Shown here: positions 33,326-42,615 of the stretch, one piece after another | How positions within the stretch are numbered: the first letter of the stretch is position 1 | Layout of the letters: each line of letters begins with the position of its first letter | NCBI GenBank assembly: GCA_045634085.1 | Contig: JAZQZM010000070.1 | Location: forward strand, 1-64,000 | Reading direction: 5' to 3' | From: HGM04593 sp045634085 | GTDB lineage: Bacteria > Bacteroidota > Bacteroidia > Bacteroidales > Bacteroidaceae | Length of the DNA stretch: 64,000 nt | Made by a program: the position numbers and the translations under genes | Notes under the pieces: generated by a model | The model's database searches: none | Seen by the model: only the letters and a program-made list of their open reading frames with translations | What the model was told of the DNA's origin: nothing

Positions 33326-35050
33326 ATGCTTAAGAAAACAAATGCATGGCTATGGATTCCGTCTCTCTATTTTGCATCGGGATTACCCTATCATGCCATA
33401 ACATCAATATCGGACATCATGTACAAGGATATGGGGGTGGACAACACAAGCATAGCCTTCTACACGAGCATACTCCTTGTACCCTGGACTATCAAACCCC
33501 TGTGGAGTCCATTTGTAGAGATGCTGGGCACACGCCGCAACTGGACTCTCTATTCACAGTTGCTGCTTGTCGCATGCTTTGCTGCCATAGCACTCGCCGT
33601 CCCGTCAAGCAACTTTGTCCTGTTCACACTCATAGCCTTCATGGCAGGAGCCTTTGTTTCCTCGACACACGACATTGCCCTAGACGGATTCTACATACTT
33701 GCGCTTCCCCAGGAGAAGCAGTCATTCTTTTCGGGAATACGCAACACCTTCTACCGCATTGCAACAGTGTTCAGTTCGGGTGTCCTTGTCATGCTCGCCG
33801 GCTGCATAGCAAACAGTAGCGAAGAGTTCACCATCTACAACGAAACATGCGTAACCACCACCATAGAAGAAAACACAATAGTTGTCGACAGAACAGAGAG
33901 CATCGAAAAAGATGACAGCAATACCATTGCGGAGGAGGCACCAATATTGATATATGAAGCAACCTCATTCACTAAAAAATTCTCTGTAGCCCGTAGCAAT
34001 ATGGGCAAAGGTGGCATATTTGAATGGAATGACAAACTATACAACACATATTATAAAGAAGAGTGGGATAAATTGCCAGAAAACGAACGTAAAGAGTTCA
34101 TGAAATCAGTTGCAGAATTCCACAACAATCCAAAGGAACAGCTCAACATTGACCGCATCGCCACAGAGCCTTCAGGCAGCAATCTCACATCTCAGGTCGT
34201 GGAGCCACCAAAGACATCCGACAATGTAATTGTCACAACTGAACCAGAACCACAACAATTCAGTTCACTGCATATAAAAGAGAATAGTAGCACAGCCTGG
34301 AGCATCACGTTTGCAGTGACAGCACTCATAATGGCTGCAATGTTCCTTTACCACAGGAAAGCAATGCCCAAGCCGGAGAATGACCTCTCGCACACACCAA
34401 AGAGTATCAGCGACATCTTCAGCAATTTCGGTGACATAATAAAGACCTATTTCCAGAAACCCGGCATCTGGGCAACATTGCTATTCCTCCTGCTGTTCCG
34501 TTTCCCCGAAGCGCAGCTCGGTAAGATAGGCAAGCTGTTCCTCATGGACACCATTGCCGCGGGAGGACTTGAACTGAGCAAAAGCGACATAGGATTCCTT
34601 AACGGCGTCGTGGGTGTCATCGGTCTCATCATTGGTGGTATAGTCGGTGGTATATGCATATCGCGCAAAGGACTCAAATACTGGCTGTGGCCAATGGTAG
34701 TAGCAATATCCCTGCCCGACATCGTATATGTATACATGAGTATGTTTGCGCCCGGCAACCTCACCATCATAGGAAGCTGCATCTTCATCGAACAACTAGG
34801 ATACGGTTTCGGTTTTACAGCATATACACTGTATATGATATATTTTGCACAAGGCAAGTACCCCACAGCACACTTTGCAATATCTACAGCATTCATGTCG
34901 CTTGGAATGATGCTGCCAGGCATGGTATCAGGATATATCCAGCAGTGGCTGGGATACGAAAATTTCTTCATTTGGGTAATGGCATGTACGGCCATAACAT
35001 TTGCGGTATCGGGACTTATAAAAATAGACCCCAATTTTGGTAAAAAGTAG
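33326..35050 (+). CDS. AmpG-like MFS permease with large central insertion
   Basis: 574 residues from ATG 33326; a longer frame from 33227 has no support. Twelve membrane segments in two halves. The first half has the AmpG-like GAFVSSTHDIALDGFYI and starts SLYFASGLPYHAI. AmpG imports anhydro-muropeptides for wall recycling. About residues 161-320 form a hydrophilic insertion between the halves (for example DKLYNTYYKEEWDKLPENER), far longer than the usual loop. The gene is 52 bases before a BadF/MurK-like kinase gene, which supports an amino-sugar or muropeptide substrate. Substrate is inferred. Confidence 0.78.
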   Translation: MLKKTNAWLWIPSLYFASGLPYHAITSISDIMYKDMGVDNTSIAFYTSILLVPWTIKPLWSPFVEMLGTRRNWTLYSQLLLVACFAAIALAVPSSNFVLFTLIAFMAGAFVSSTHDIALDGFYILALPQEKQSFFSGIRNTFYRIATVFSSGVLVMLAGCIANSSEEFTIYNETCVTTTIEENTIVVDRTESIEKDDSNTIAEEAPILIYEATSFTKKFSVARSNMGKGGIFEWNDKLYNTYYKEEWDKLPENERKEFMKSVAEFHNNPKEQLNIDRIATEPSGSNLTSQVVEPPKTSDNVIVTTEPEPQQFSSLHIKENSSTAWSITFAVTALIMAAMFLYHRKAMPKPENDLSHTPKSISDIFSNFGDIIKTYFQKPGIWATLLFLLLFRFPEAQLGKIGKLFLMDTIAAGGLELSKSDIGFLNGVVGVIGLIIGGIVGGICISRKGLKYWLWPMVVAISLPDIVYVYMSMFAPGNLTIIGSCIFIEQLGYGFGFTAYTLYMIYFAQGKYPTAHFAISTAFMSLGMMLPGMVSGYIQQWLGYENFFIWVMACTAITFAVSGLIKIDPNFGKK

Positions 35051-35102
35051 AAATTGAAGTATCTTTACAAAATATTTACTAAAGGATTAGAACAGACAAA
35101 AA

Positions 35103-35939
35103 ATGATACTTATTGCAGACTGCGGCTCGACAAAGACAGACTGGGTTCTTTGCGATGGCAAAGAGATTATAAGCCGTGTAAAGACCCAGGGACTCAACCC
35201 CACAATACAGAGCACCGATGACATGCTTGAAGTCCTTGAATCGGAACTCATCGGCGCCATAGACACCACCGCCCCCGACCATATATACTTCTACGGGGCA
35301 GGCTGCGCATACGACAACGCCAACAACCGCATGAAACGTGCCCTCGACAAGGTGTTCCCCGGTAAAAAGATAGAGATAAACAGCGACCTTCTGGCAGCAG
35401 CACGTGCATTGTGCGGACACGAGGAGGGCATCGCATGCATACTTGGCACAGGCTCAAACTCATGCCTCTACAACGGCAAGGAGATTGTCGACAACACACC
35501 GTCATTGGGTTACATACTAGGCGACGAAGGTAGCGGAGCGCACCTCGGCCGCCAGCTTGTAAGCGACTGCATCAAGAAACAGTTGCCAAAGGACATCATA
35601 GAAAAGTTCATGCATCAGTATAACCTTGATGTGGCATCCACACTCGAGAGAGTATACCACACCCCCCTGCCCAACCGTTGGCTGGCAAGCCTCACACCAT
35701 TCATTCACGATAACAGAAAGAACGCCGAAATACATGCCATGCTCAAGAACTGTTTCACACAATTCTTCAAGCGCAACACAATGGTATACCGCCATTCATG
35801 GCTCCCTATACATATAATAGGAGGCATTGGAGTAAACTTTGCCGAGGAGATAAAAGAGACAGCCGAGAGCCTTGGCCTCTCAATAGGCAACATTGTCGAG
35901 AGCCCCATGGAGGGACTCATCAGATTCCACTGCAAATGA
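35103..35939 (+). CDS. BadF/BadG-family kinase, MurK/GlcNAc kinase-like
   Basis: 278 residues. The ASKHA fold is shown by the first phosphate loop ADCGSTKTDWVL, the second loop CILGTGSNSCLY, the LGYILGDEGSGAHLGR motif and the adenosine motif HIIGGIGVNFAEE. In Bacteroidota close relatives phosphorylate N-acetylmuramate or N-acetylglucosamine after wall turnover. It is co-oriented and close to an AmpG-like permease gene, consistent with wall-sugar recycling. The specific sugar cannot be told. Confidence 0.82.
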   Translation: MILIADCGSTKTDWVLCDGKEIISRVKTQGLNPTIQSTDDMLEVLESELIGAIDTTAPDHIYFYGAGCAYDNANNRMKRALDKVFPGKKIEINSDLLAAARALCGHEEGIACILGTGSNSCLYNGKEIVDNTPSLGYILGDEGSGAHLGRQLVSDCIKKQLPKDIIEKFMHQYNLDVASTLERVYHTPLPNRWLASLTPFIHDNRKNAEIHAMLKNCFTQFFKRNTMVYRHSWLPIHIIGGIGVNFAEEIKETAESLGLSIGNIVESPMEGLIRFHCK

Positions 35940-35972
35940 CATACAGAATCATATTAACCTAATAATTATATC

Positions 35973-36986
35973 ATGAAGAAAATTTTTCTATTCGCGACAG
36001 CATGTATCTTTACATCAATGTTCGCATCATGCAACAGCTTCGGAAGCGGCAGTCAGGATGACGACGCAAGACTTGACACCGTTTCATATGTTGCAGGTAT
36101 CACAATCGGAAGACAAATTGAATCGGGCATCATGCCACAGTTGAAGGCCAATCACGATGTAATCGTGAACACAATTGAGAAGTCATTGAAAGGCCAGGAG
36201 TCATTCATGGTCGGTGAGGTTGAGATCTCAAAGAAGACTCTCCCCGAAATCGGCATGAAGTATTTCGGTCCTGAGCTCGGAGCCAAGGTACAGGCTGCCA
36301 TGAGCGACACAACCGGAATGACCGAGGTGTTTGACAACCCTACAGACAAAGAGATTGCATCTACAATCCTTGGTGTTGACCTCTCGTCAAACCTGCAGAA
36401 CGCACCGTTCGACATCCACACAGCATCATTCATCAAGGCTTTGAAGGATGTACACAACGGAGTTGAGTTCATGACAGACGATCAGGCCAACGATTATCTC
36501 AACAACTACTTCACAGTTGTATTGCCTGCCGAGAACGACCGTCTCTCTAAGGAGTGGTTGGCCGAGATTGAGAAGGAGGATGGCGTGAAGAAGACCGAAT
36601 CGGGTCTCCTCTACAAGGTTATCGAGGAAGGCGACGTGAATACCAAGGCAGTCAACGACGAGGACGTTGTCAAGGTACTCTACACCGGAAAGACACGCAA
36701 GGAGAAGGTATTTGACAGCAACCGCTGGGCAGACATGCCTCAGGAGCGCAAGGACATCATCATGGCATACCAGCCCGATATGGCATGCGACAACGCAATC
36801 GAGTTCCCTCTCAACGGCGTAATCGCAGGCTGGACTGAGGGTATGAAGCTCGTAGGCAAGGGCGGTAGAATCCACCTGTGGATTCCTGCAGAGCTCGCGT
36901 ACGGCGAGAGAGGTGCTGGCCAGAACATCAGTCCTAACGAGGCACTCTTCTTCGACGTTGAGCTGTTGGAGGTAACTTCAAAGTAA
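35973..36986 (+). CDS. FKBP-type peptidyl-prolyl isomerase lipoprotein
   Basis: 337 residues. Lipobox FASC, lipidated Cys20. Residues 35-190 are an FKBP N-terminal dimerisation-type region (DTVSYVAGITIGRQIESGIM). The FKBP domain follows: KTESGLLYKVIEEG, then VLYTGKT, then PLNGVIAGWTEGMKLVGKGG, and IPAELAYGERGAG. About 25 residues (NRWADMPQERKDIIMAYQPD) are inserted after the FDS motif, where most FKBPs have a short turn. It should act as a periplasmic folding factor. It ends at a shared terminator with the NahK-like gene. Confidence 0.9.
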   Translation: MKKIFLFATACIFTSMFASCNSFGSGSQDDDARLDTVSYVAGITIGRQIESGIMPQLKANHDVIVNTIEKSLKGQESFMVGEVEISKKTLPEIGMKYFGPELGAKVQAAMSDTTGMTEVFDNPTDKEIASTILGVDLSSNLQNAPFDIHTASFIKALKDVHNGVEFMTDDQANDYLNNYFTVVLPAENDRLSKEWLAEIEKEDGVKKTESGLLYKVIEEGDVNTKAVNDEDVVKVLYTGKTRKEKVFDSNRWADMPQERKDIIMAYQPDMACDNAIEFPLNGVIAGWTEGMKLVGKGGRIHLWIPAELAYGERGAGQNISPNEALFFDVELLEVTSK

Positions 36987-37025
36987 ATACCACACAGAAG
37001 TTCCATGCAGCGAAGCATGGCAATA

Positions 37026-37064
37026 AACAAAAAATGACCGTTCATCGAACGGTCATTTTTTGTT
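37026..37064. terminator. Bidirectional terminator between the FKBP and NahK-like genes
   Basis: An 18-bp perfect stem with ATC loop (AAATGACCGTTC / GAACGGTCATTT at the core) and A/T runs on both sides, placed between convergent genes. Confidence 0.9.
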
Positions 37065-37077
37065 TTGAATAAATCTC

Positions 37078-38151
37078 TTACTTCACCAACTCTGCGATGA
37101 AAGCCTGCATCTCGGCCTGGTGTGCCTCAACGCTCTGCAACAATTTGAACTGAGCCTTTGAACGCACGAGGTTGTGCTCGGGATACTGAATCTTGTAGTA
37201 TGTATCACCGTTGATGTAATCGGCCAGGAAGCGTACAGTCTGCATGTATGGGAACAGAGCCGCAGCATATGGCAGGTTCTCAACCTCAAGAGGAGTAATG
37301 AATGATGCAGCTGACTTCAGGTAACCCTTAGTGAAAGACTTGAAGATTTCCATGTTGAAGTTCACGTTGTCAAGGTTCTGGTCATCCTCCTTACCGGTGT
37401 TGGCAGCTGAACGCAAGTAGTCACCGAAATCGGAGAAGATGAAGTTAGGCATCACTGTATCGAGGTCAATTACACAAAGTACGTTACCCTGCTTGTCGAA
37501 GAGAATGTTGTCAACCTTTGTATCGCAGTGGCAGATGCGCTTTGCAAGCTTGCCCTCGCGGTGCAGACGTTCACCCTTGCACATCTCCTCGGCACGTGCC
37601 TCAAGCTCATCAACGAGCCACTGTACCTCGGCAAGACGGCCGGCCTTGTTCTCGGCAACAGCCTCACGCAACTGCTGCAGGCGGAACTCCATGTTGTGGA
37701 AGTCCTTGATTGTCTCACCCAACTGCGCCGGGATGTCGGCAAGCATAGCCTGGAAGTTACCGAAAGTCTCACCTACGATATAAGAAGTCTCAGGAGTAAC
37801 GGCAGTCATACCCTCAGTCTCAGGGATGAACTCCATTACACGCCAGTACTTCTCACCATCGAAATGATAGTACTTGCCGTCCTTTGCAGGAACGAACTTG
37901 AGCACCTTGCGTTCGATATCTTCAGCACCGGCAGCAACGAGCTTTCCATGTATGTGCTCTGTAACTGCAACGATGTTGTTCATGAGCATGTCAACATCGG
38001 GGAAAATAGCGTTGTTCACGTGCTGCAATACATAGTCGGGAGCATTGCCTTCGGTCTTTACACGGTATGTAGTGTTGATGAGACCGTTGCCCAGAGGAGC
38101 TACTTCTACAACATTGCCCTGAATGTTGAACTGAGAAACAATTGTGTTCAT
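37078..38151 (-). CDS. N-acetylhexosamine 1-kinase-like phosphotransferase (NahK family)
   Basis: 357 residues, close in length and motif order to bifidobacterial NahK. The N-terminal lid GNGLINTTYRVK and YVLQHVNNAIFPDV match its sugar and ATP region. The catalytic loop is CHCDTKVDNIL (near residue 207), metal site VIDLDTVMP, and the C-terminal YPEHNLVRSKAQFKLL is nearly the same as in NahK. The reaction would be ATP-dependent 1-phosphorylation of GlcNAc or GalNAc. It lies near the fucosidase-GEVED genes on the same strand but with its own promoter. Substrate specificity is by similarity only. Confidence 0.82.
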   Translation of the reverse strand: MNTIVSQFNIQGNVVEVAPLGNGLINTTYRVKTEGNAPDYVLQHVNNAIFPDVDMLMNNIVAVTEHIHGKLVAAGAEDIERKVLKFVPAKDGKYYHFDGEKYWRVMEFIPETEGMTAVTPETSYIVGETFGNFQAMLADIPAQLGETIKDFHNMEFRLQQLREAVAENKAGRLAEVQWLVDELEARAEEMCKGERLHREGKLAKRICHCDTKVDNILFDKQGNVLCVIDLDTVMPNFIFSDFGDYLRSAANTGKEDDQNLDNVNFNMEIFKSFTKGYLKSAASFITPLEVENLPYAAALFPYMQTVRFLADYINGDTYYKIQYPEHNLVRSKAQFKLLQSVEAHQAEMQAFIAELVK

Positions 38152-38211
38152 TGGAGTAATATTTTAAAGATTAGTATTTGCATTATCGGCGCATGGTATC
38201 CTCGCCATAGG

Positions 38212-38243
38212 CAAAAGTAAACAAAAGAAAAGAGCATTACAAA
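38212..38243 (-). promoter_or_regulatory. Promoter of the NahK-like gene
   Basis: On the minus strand TTTG (38240-38243), 20 bases, then TACTTTTG (38212-38219). Both match consensus. A second -7-like TAATTTTG overlaps the -33 box. Confidence 0.7.
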
Positions 38244-38293
38244 ATTATCGCGGAATATTTGTATAAAAAATTCCGGCACATAAAAAAGAGGCC

Positions 38294-38403
38294 GACTAAA
38301 AAGGTTATTTTGTTATTGTGCTCGCCCTCAAAATATTCATTTACGATTAGTAAACTGCGCTTTTTCGGACTTCGCACGCCTAAAAACAACTCTTTTTATT
38401 CAA
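38294..38403 (-). repeat. Dispersed intergenic repeat, short form (copy B)
   Basis: Reverse complement of the two conserved blocks of the repeat at 6055-6244, here directly joined without the 79-base middle part. Most of the 38152-38481 gap is this repeat plus the promoter of the NahK-like gene. Confidence 0.7.
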
Positions 38404-38481
38404 CCTCGTAATAAGAAGTGGATAACCCATTTACTTTTGGGTCATCCACTTACATATCATTTCGACGAATTTGCCAAATGC

Positions 38482-40872
38482 TTATTTAATCAGATATTTA
38501 CGTCTGTTTATTATAACGATGCCTGATGAAGGAAGCTTGTCCAGTTTCTGGCCATGCAGATTGTATATTACATCCTGAGCATTATCCTCTTCAACTACAA
38601 CATCTTCAACACCGGTCAAGTCGTCAAGGCTAATGTTGGGGTTCTCAACAATGTACATCACTGAACCGTGGTCGTTCCATGTCCAGTTGCGCACCGGTGT
38701 CGTAGCCTCGCCTGTTACAATACAAGCGAAATATGTTGAGCTCTCGCTGTAGCTGCCACCCGCGTGAAAGCTGAAAGTTCCGTCGCCATTCTCACGTATC
38801 TTGTCCAAAGCTGTCTTTTCGACAGTAAACTTGTAATCTCTGCCGTCGCGGGTAACATACTCCTGCTTTGCAGGCTGAAAAAGATAATACTCACCATCTT
38901 CCTGAATAATCTGCCACACGACGGTCATGTCAAAAGGGTCGACAGGTGAAGTGTATATGCTGGCAACCGCCTGGTTCGAAGGAAGATTGTTATGTGAGTA
39001 TGTTGTCACGCCACGCAAGCTGAGGTATGTATCGGAAACTGTAGTATTCCATGCAAGATAACCCTCACCACTCTTTGCCTTGATATGATAAGCTGTGCCG
39101 TTGTTCAATTCGCTGAGCGAACTTATCTGACGGTACTCCTTAATTCCGGTATACTCGACAATGATTGTTCCGCTCTGGGCATCCATAGATATCTTTGCAG
39201 TATAACCCTCGACATTGATTGCAACAACGTCGGCAACAGTAAAGAACTGGCTTACATAGATTGTCTCGCCATTTTTGTACTCCTTACCGCCGAACACAAT
39301 ACCACCGTCGGCACCTGTAACATTCACAGTATATGCATAAGCCTGCTGCATATCACCCTTGATGCTCACCTGACTACCGCGCATATACTCGGCAGGGATT
39401 GTATATGTGCCATCGGCAGCAATTGCACTCTGTGGAACATTTACCAGAATCCAATTAGGATTGCCATTCTCGTCGAGCTGCTCAATTGCATTGACATTGT
39501 AACCATACTTGAGGTCAAAACCGTTCTGTATGAAGCCTGGAGCCGGAATATCCTTGACTGTCAAAGGCTGGGCATAATTGGTCATATAGCCCTGCAATGC
39601 ACTCTCATCCGATGCCAATACAATGTCACCATTGAGCTGAGATGCACTCACTGAAACCTTATCACCGTGTACATCAAGCATGAGGTCAACATATCCACCA
39701 CCATCGGAAATGATTGTTGTAGCTCCGGCAGGGTCAATGCTGTTCCAGTCAACCTTGTAACGCATACGGTAGAGACCGGGCGCTGTTCCTGCAGGGATTG
39801 TAAATGATGGTACACCACTGGCGATTGTGTTACCGTTTCCGGTTGTAGTACCGTCACTCTTGTACCATGTCTCGCCAATCTGTACGGCGTTGTAGCTGAC
39901 AATTTCGCTACCCTCAGCCGGTGTTCCGTTGTCATTTATGGTGTACTCGAACTTACCGTTGTTGTTCCAGTCAACATATACATAAGCACTCATCCAAGAA
40001 CCTGTATAGTTGAAAGTAGGCTGCACTGTAGTACCTGCCTTTGCCGAGAAGACACTGACCAGAGTGTTGTCGGTGTAAACCTTACGGTTGGCAGGTGTTG
40101 ATGTGTATGTCACACCCGAAGAGACGAGGCCAACGCTGTTGATAGAGCGGTCTGTACGGGTTGTTGTCGCATCCTTGTCGTAGGTAAGGGCATACTTGTC
40201 GGTAGAGAAACGCTTGTCGGGGTTGTTGTCAATGACAATCTCATCGAAATATGCAACCCAGTCAGTAGCGTCGGCGTGTGGCGAACGCACATCGGGAACG
40301 AGAACCAAAGAGTAGATGTCGATACCGCTGTTTGCGTTCTCCTCCTTTGAATAAGAGAAGCCCTTGAAGCTTACCACTACGTCCTGCCAGCCAGCCTTGG
40401 GAGCGAGGTTGGTATTTGTAGTTGCCCAGAACTGCTCCTCTTCACCGGTCTGCCAGCTCCAGCTATCCTCTACTCGCTTACCCAAACCGATGACCATGAA
40501 ACGGCTATCGGCAGGTTTGTCCTTGAGATAGGTCATCACGTGGATATACTGCAACTGCTTTGTCATGCGGATAGGCTCCTTGAGGTCAATTCTTACACCG
40601 AAGGTGTTGCTACCGTAGCGGCTACGCTGCAATGCAAGGACATTATCACTTGGGTTTGGAGCCACACCCATCACCTCGTCAACTGCGACATCGGGATTCG
40701 CGGTTACCGCAGCATTACCGCTGAGGGTTCCGGTACGGAATGGACTCTCTTCCCATTTATCGTAAACAGCTATGGATTTATAATCCTGGCTGTCAAATGT
40801 TATTGTTGTTTGCGCTGAAGATGCAATGCTTAAAAACATCAACGCTGCCGAAAATAATATATTCTTTTTCAT
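38482..40872 (-). CDS. Secreted GEVED-domain protein downstream of the fucosidase
   Basis: 796 residues. Signal peptide ending ASSAQ. The first 220 residues are a beta-sandwich (likely carbohydrate binding) and include VAYFDEIVIDN, usual for such modules. A GEVED domain starts near residue 300 (AYVYVDWNNNGKFEYTI). A later module (residues about 570-750) resembles a ricin- or RICIN-like fold in pattern (GTAYHIKAKSGEGYLAW). The tail IYNLHGQKLDKL and GIVIINRRKYLIK is the short sorting-like end also seen in the 29117-31534 and sulfatase products. The start is 34 bases after the fucosidase stop, so they are co-transcribed. Confidence 0.8.
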   Translation of the reverse strand: MKKNILFSAALMFLSIASSAQTTITFDSQDYKSIAVYDKWEESPFRTGTLSGNAAVTANPDVAVDEVMGVAPNPSDNVLALQRSRYGSNTFGVRIDLKEPIRMTKQLQYIHVMTYLKDKPADSRFMVIGLGKRVEDSWSWQTGEEEQFWATTNTNLAPKAGWQDVVVSFKGFSYSKEENANSGIDIYSLVLVPDVRSPHADATDWVAYFDEIVIDNNPDKRFSTDKYALTYDKDATTTRTDRSINSVGLVSSGVTYTSTPANRKVYTDNTLVSVFSAKAGTTVQPTFNYTGSWMSAYVYVDWNNNGKFEYTINDNGTPAEGSEIVSYNAVQIGETWYKSDGTTTGNGNTIASGVPSFTIPAGTAPGLYRMRYKVDWNSIDPAGATTIISDGGGYVDLMLDVHGDKVSVSASQLNGDIVLASDESALQGYMTNYAQPLTVKDIPAPGFIQNGFDLKYGYNVNAIEQLDENGNPNWILVNVPQSAIAADGTYTIPAEYMRGSQVSIKGDMQQAYAYTVNVTGADGGIVFGGKEYKNGETIYVSQFFTVADVVAINVEGYTAKISMDAQSGTIIVEYTGIKEYRQISSLSELNNGTAYHIKAKSGEGYLAWNTTVSDTYLSLRGVTTYSHNNLPSNQAVASIYTSPVDPFDMTVVWQIIQEDGEYYLFQPAKQEYVTRDGRDYKFTVEKTALDKIRENGDGTFSFHAGGSYSESSTYFACIVTGEATTPVRNWTWNDHGSVMYIVENPNISLDDLTGVEDVVVEEDNAQDVIYNLHGQKLDKLPSSGIVIINRRKYLIK

Positions 40873-40906
40873 AAGTCTTCTATTTTAATTATCGTGTCGA
40901 TGTTTC

Positions 40907-42442
40907 TTAATATACATTCAGATTAGAGAGCAATGGACAAGCACGGCTATCCAGGATAGTTATGCGGAGCTTCTTTGCATTGTAGCCGCTGCCATAGCTT
41001 TCGCTGGTCTTTCCATTCAAAGGAATAATGCGCTTGTAACCTACGGTTGTTGTCTGCATGGCAGGACAGAGTTCTGTCCATGAGTTACCATCGGCACTAT
41101 ACTCAATCTTGAAGTCCTTGATGCGCTGGCCAAGGGCAACTGGCTCCTGCAAAACAAGATAACGTATTACCTGTGGAGTATTCCAAGTGAGTTCTATTGT
41201 TGCAGTGAGACTCTCGTCGTTTGTACCCCAATATGTCTCTTTGTTGCCATCGGTGAGGTTAGCAGCAGTATATTTTCCACCGGTGCGTGTCTCGCTCACC
41301 TCAATTGTTGCACTCTTTGCAAGGTCTGTAGCAGCAGTGCTCTCGTCAAGACCATATACAGGAACAGCCAGACGCTCGTGCAACATCTTGCCAAGCTTGG
41401 TCAATTCATTCACGGTATTGTCGGGAAGAACGCCATACTGGTTTGGAGGACAGTTGAGGATGAGGGTTGCATTGCGGCCTACTGTCTCAAGATACATCTG
41501 GAAAAGACGCTCGGCACTCTTCATTGACTCACCCTGATGCCAGAACCAGCCTGCGCTTGTTGCCTTGGCATCACTCTCACCTGGGTTCCAGAACCAACCG
41601 TCGATATCACCCTCCTCGCGGATAACGGTCTCAGAGAGGTAGTCGGTCATTGCCCAGTTTGTCTCACCGGCATAACCAGACTCGTTACCGATCCATCGTG
41701 CCTCGCCACCGACACCCCACATAATACAGTTAGGAGCAATGCGGTGTACACGAGCACGCAAGTTTGGTACATCATAGTAGATTTCGGGGTCAATGTCGCG
41801 GTTGCCGCCTTCGCCACCGTAGTATCCGTCGCCACCACGCGCACCGTCGAACCACATCTCGAACTGGTCCGAACCATATTCGGCCAACTCCTCACACTGT
41901 TTCAGGAACACCTCGGTCACGTATGAGTCCTTGCCATAGTGTGCCGAGTTACGGTCCCATGGAGAGATGTAGAAGCCGTACTTCATGTTATGCTTGCGGC
42001 TTGCATCGGCAAAAAGCTGGGGGATGTTTGCGTTGCGTCCGTTATCATTACCGGCATTCTTGATGCTGTGCGATGTTGTAGCTGTTGGCCACAAGCAGAA
42101 ACCATCGTGGTGCTTTACAACGGCAATACCGCCATTCATACCGGCAGCCTTCACTGCAGTAACCCACTGTTCGGGATTAGGCTTGGCCAAAGGAGCATAT
42201 CTTGACTCAGTTTCATTACCATAGCCCCACTCAGAGCCCGTAAATGTGTTCATACCATAGTGGAAGAAGGCATAGAACTCTGTCTCGTTCCACAAGAGCT
42301 GTCGGTCACTGGGTACCGGGTGTACAGGAAGCGGTGCATTGTCGGGGTTGGTCGGAGCCTCAGCCTTGAGCTGGAACTGCGCTGATGCTCCTAGTGGAGC
42401 CATCATACCCAACAAGAACAAAGAAGTAAAAAGTTTCTTCAT
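40907..42442 (-). CDS. Alpha-L-fucosidase, GH29, with F5/8-type C domain
   Basis: 511 residues. Signal peptide ends GASAQ. The GH29 domain has the N-terminal FYAFFHYGMNTFTGSEWG, the conserved VKHHDGFCLWPT and the nucleophile Asp in QFEMWFDGARGG (about residue 199). From about residue 375 an F5/8 type C (CBM32-like) domain follows: TDGNKETYWGTND, then FKIEYSADGNSWTEL. It releases L-fucose from glycans in the periplasm or outside; the sequence style suggests the GH29-B branch, favouring linked Lewis-type fucose, which is uncertain. It is followed within 34 bases by a GEVED protein gene. Confidence 0.92.
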   Translation of the reverse strand: MKKLFTSLFLLGMMAPLGASAQFQLKAEAPTNPDNAPLPVHPVPSDRQLLWNETEFYAFFHYGMNTFTGSEWGYGNETESRYAPLAKPNPEQWVTAVKAAGMNGGIAVVKHHDGFCLWPTATTSHSIKNAGNDNGRNANIPQLFADASRKHNMKYGFYISPWDRNSAHYGKDSYVTEVFLKQCEELAEYGSDQFEMWFDGARGGDGYYGGEGGNRDIDPEIYYDVPNLRARVHRIAPNCIMWGVGGEARWIGNESGYAGETNWAMTDYLSETVIREEGDIDGWFWNPGESDAKATSAGWFWHQGESMKSAERLFQMYLETVGRNATLILNCPPNQYGVLPDNTVNELTKLGKMLHERLAVPVYGLDESTAATDLAKSATIEVSETRTGGKYTAANLTDGNKETYWGTNDESLTATIELTWNTPQVIRYLVLQEPVALGQRIKDFKIEYSADGNSWTELCPAMQTTTVGYKRIIPLNGKTSESYGSGYNAKKLRITILDSRACPLLSNLNVY

Positions 42443-42562
42443 TTCATTTGGTTTTGGTTAGTTAATAAATTCAAGTTGTATAATCTCAAAATCAAAAGAC
42501 GGCGAAATAGCCCAATGCATACTTCACCAAATGCAAAGAAAAATAAAAAAACGACAACACAC

Positions 42563-42609
42563 AAAGAATATTTGTATTTTTATAAAAAAGAATATTTGTA
42601 TTTTTATAA
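42563..42609. repeat. Short tandem repeat, two units
   Basis: A 23-base unit (AAAGAATATTTGTATTTTTA then TAA) occurs twice with one base between. It lies in an AT-rich 173-base gap before the metallopeptidase stop. No function seen. Confidence 0.7.
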
Positions 42610-42615
42610 TTATAT

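Noticed and set aside
41537..41926. Long open frames opposite the fucosidase
   Set aside because: Antisense shadows; the fucosidase motifs are on the minus strand.
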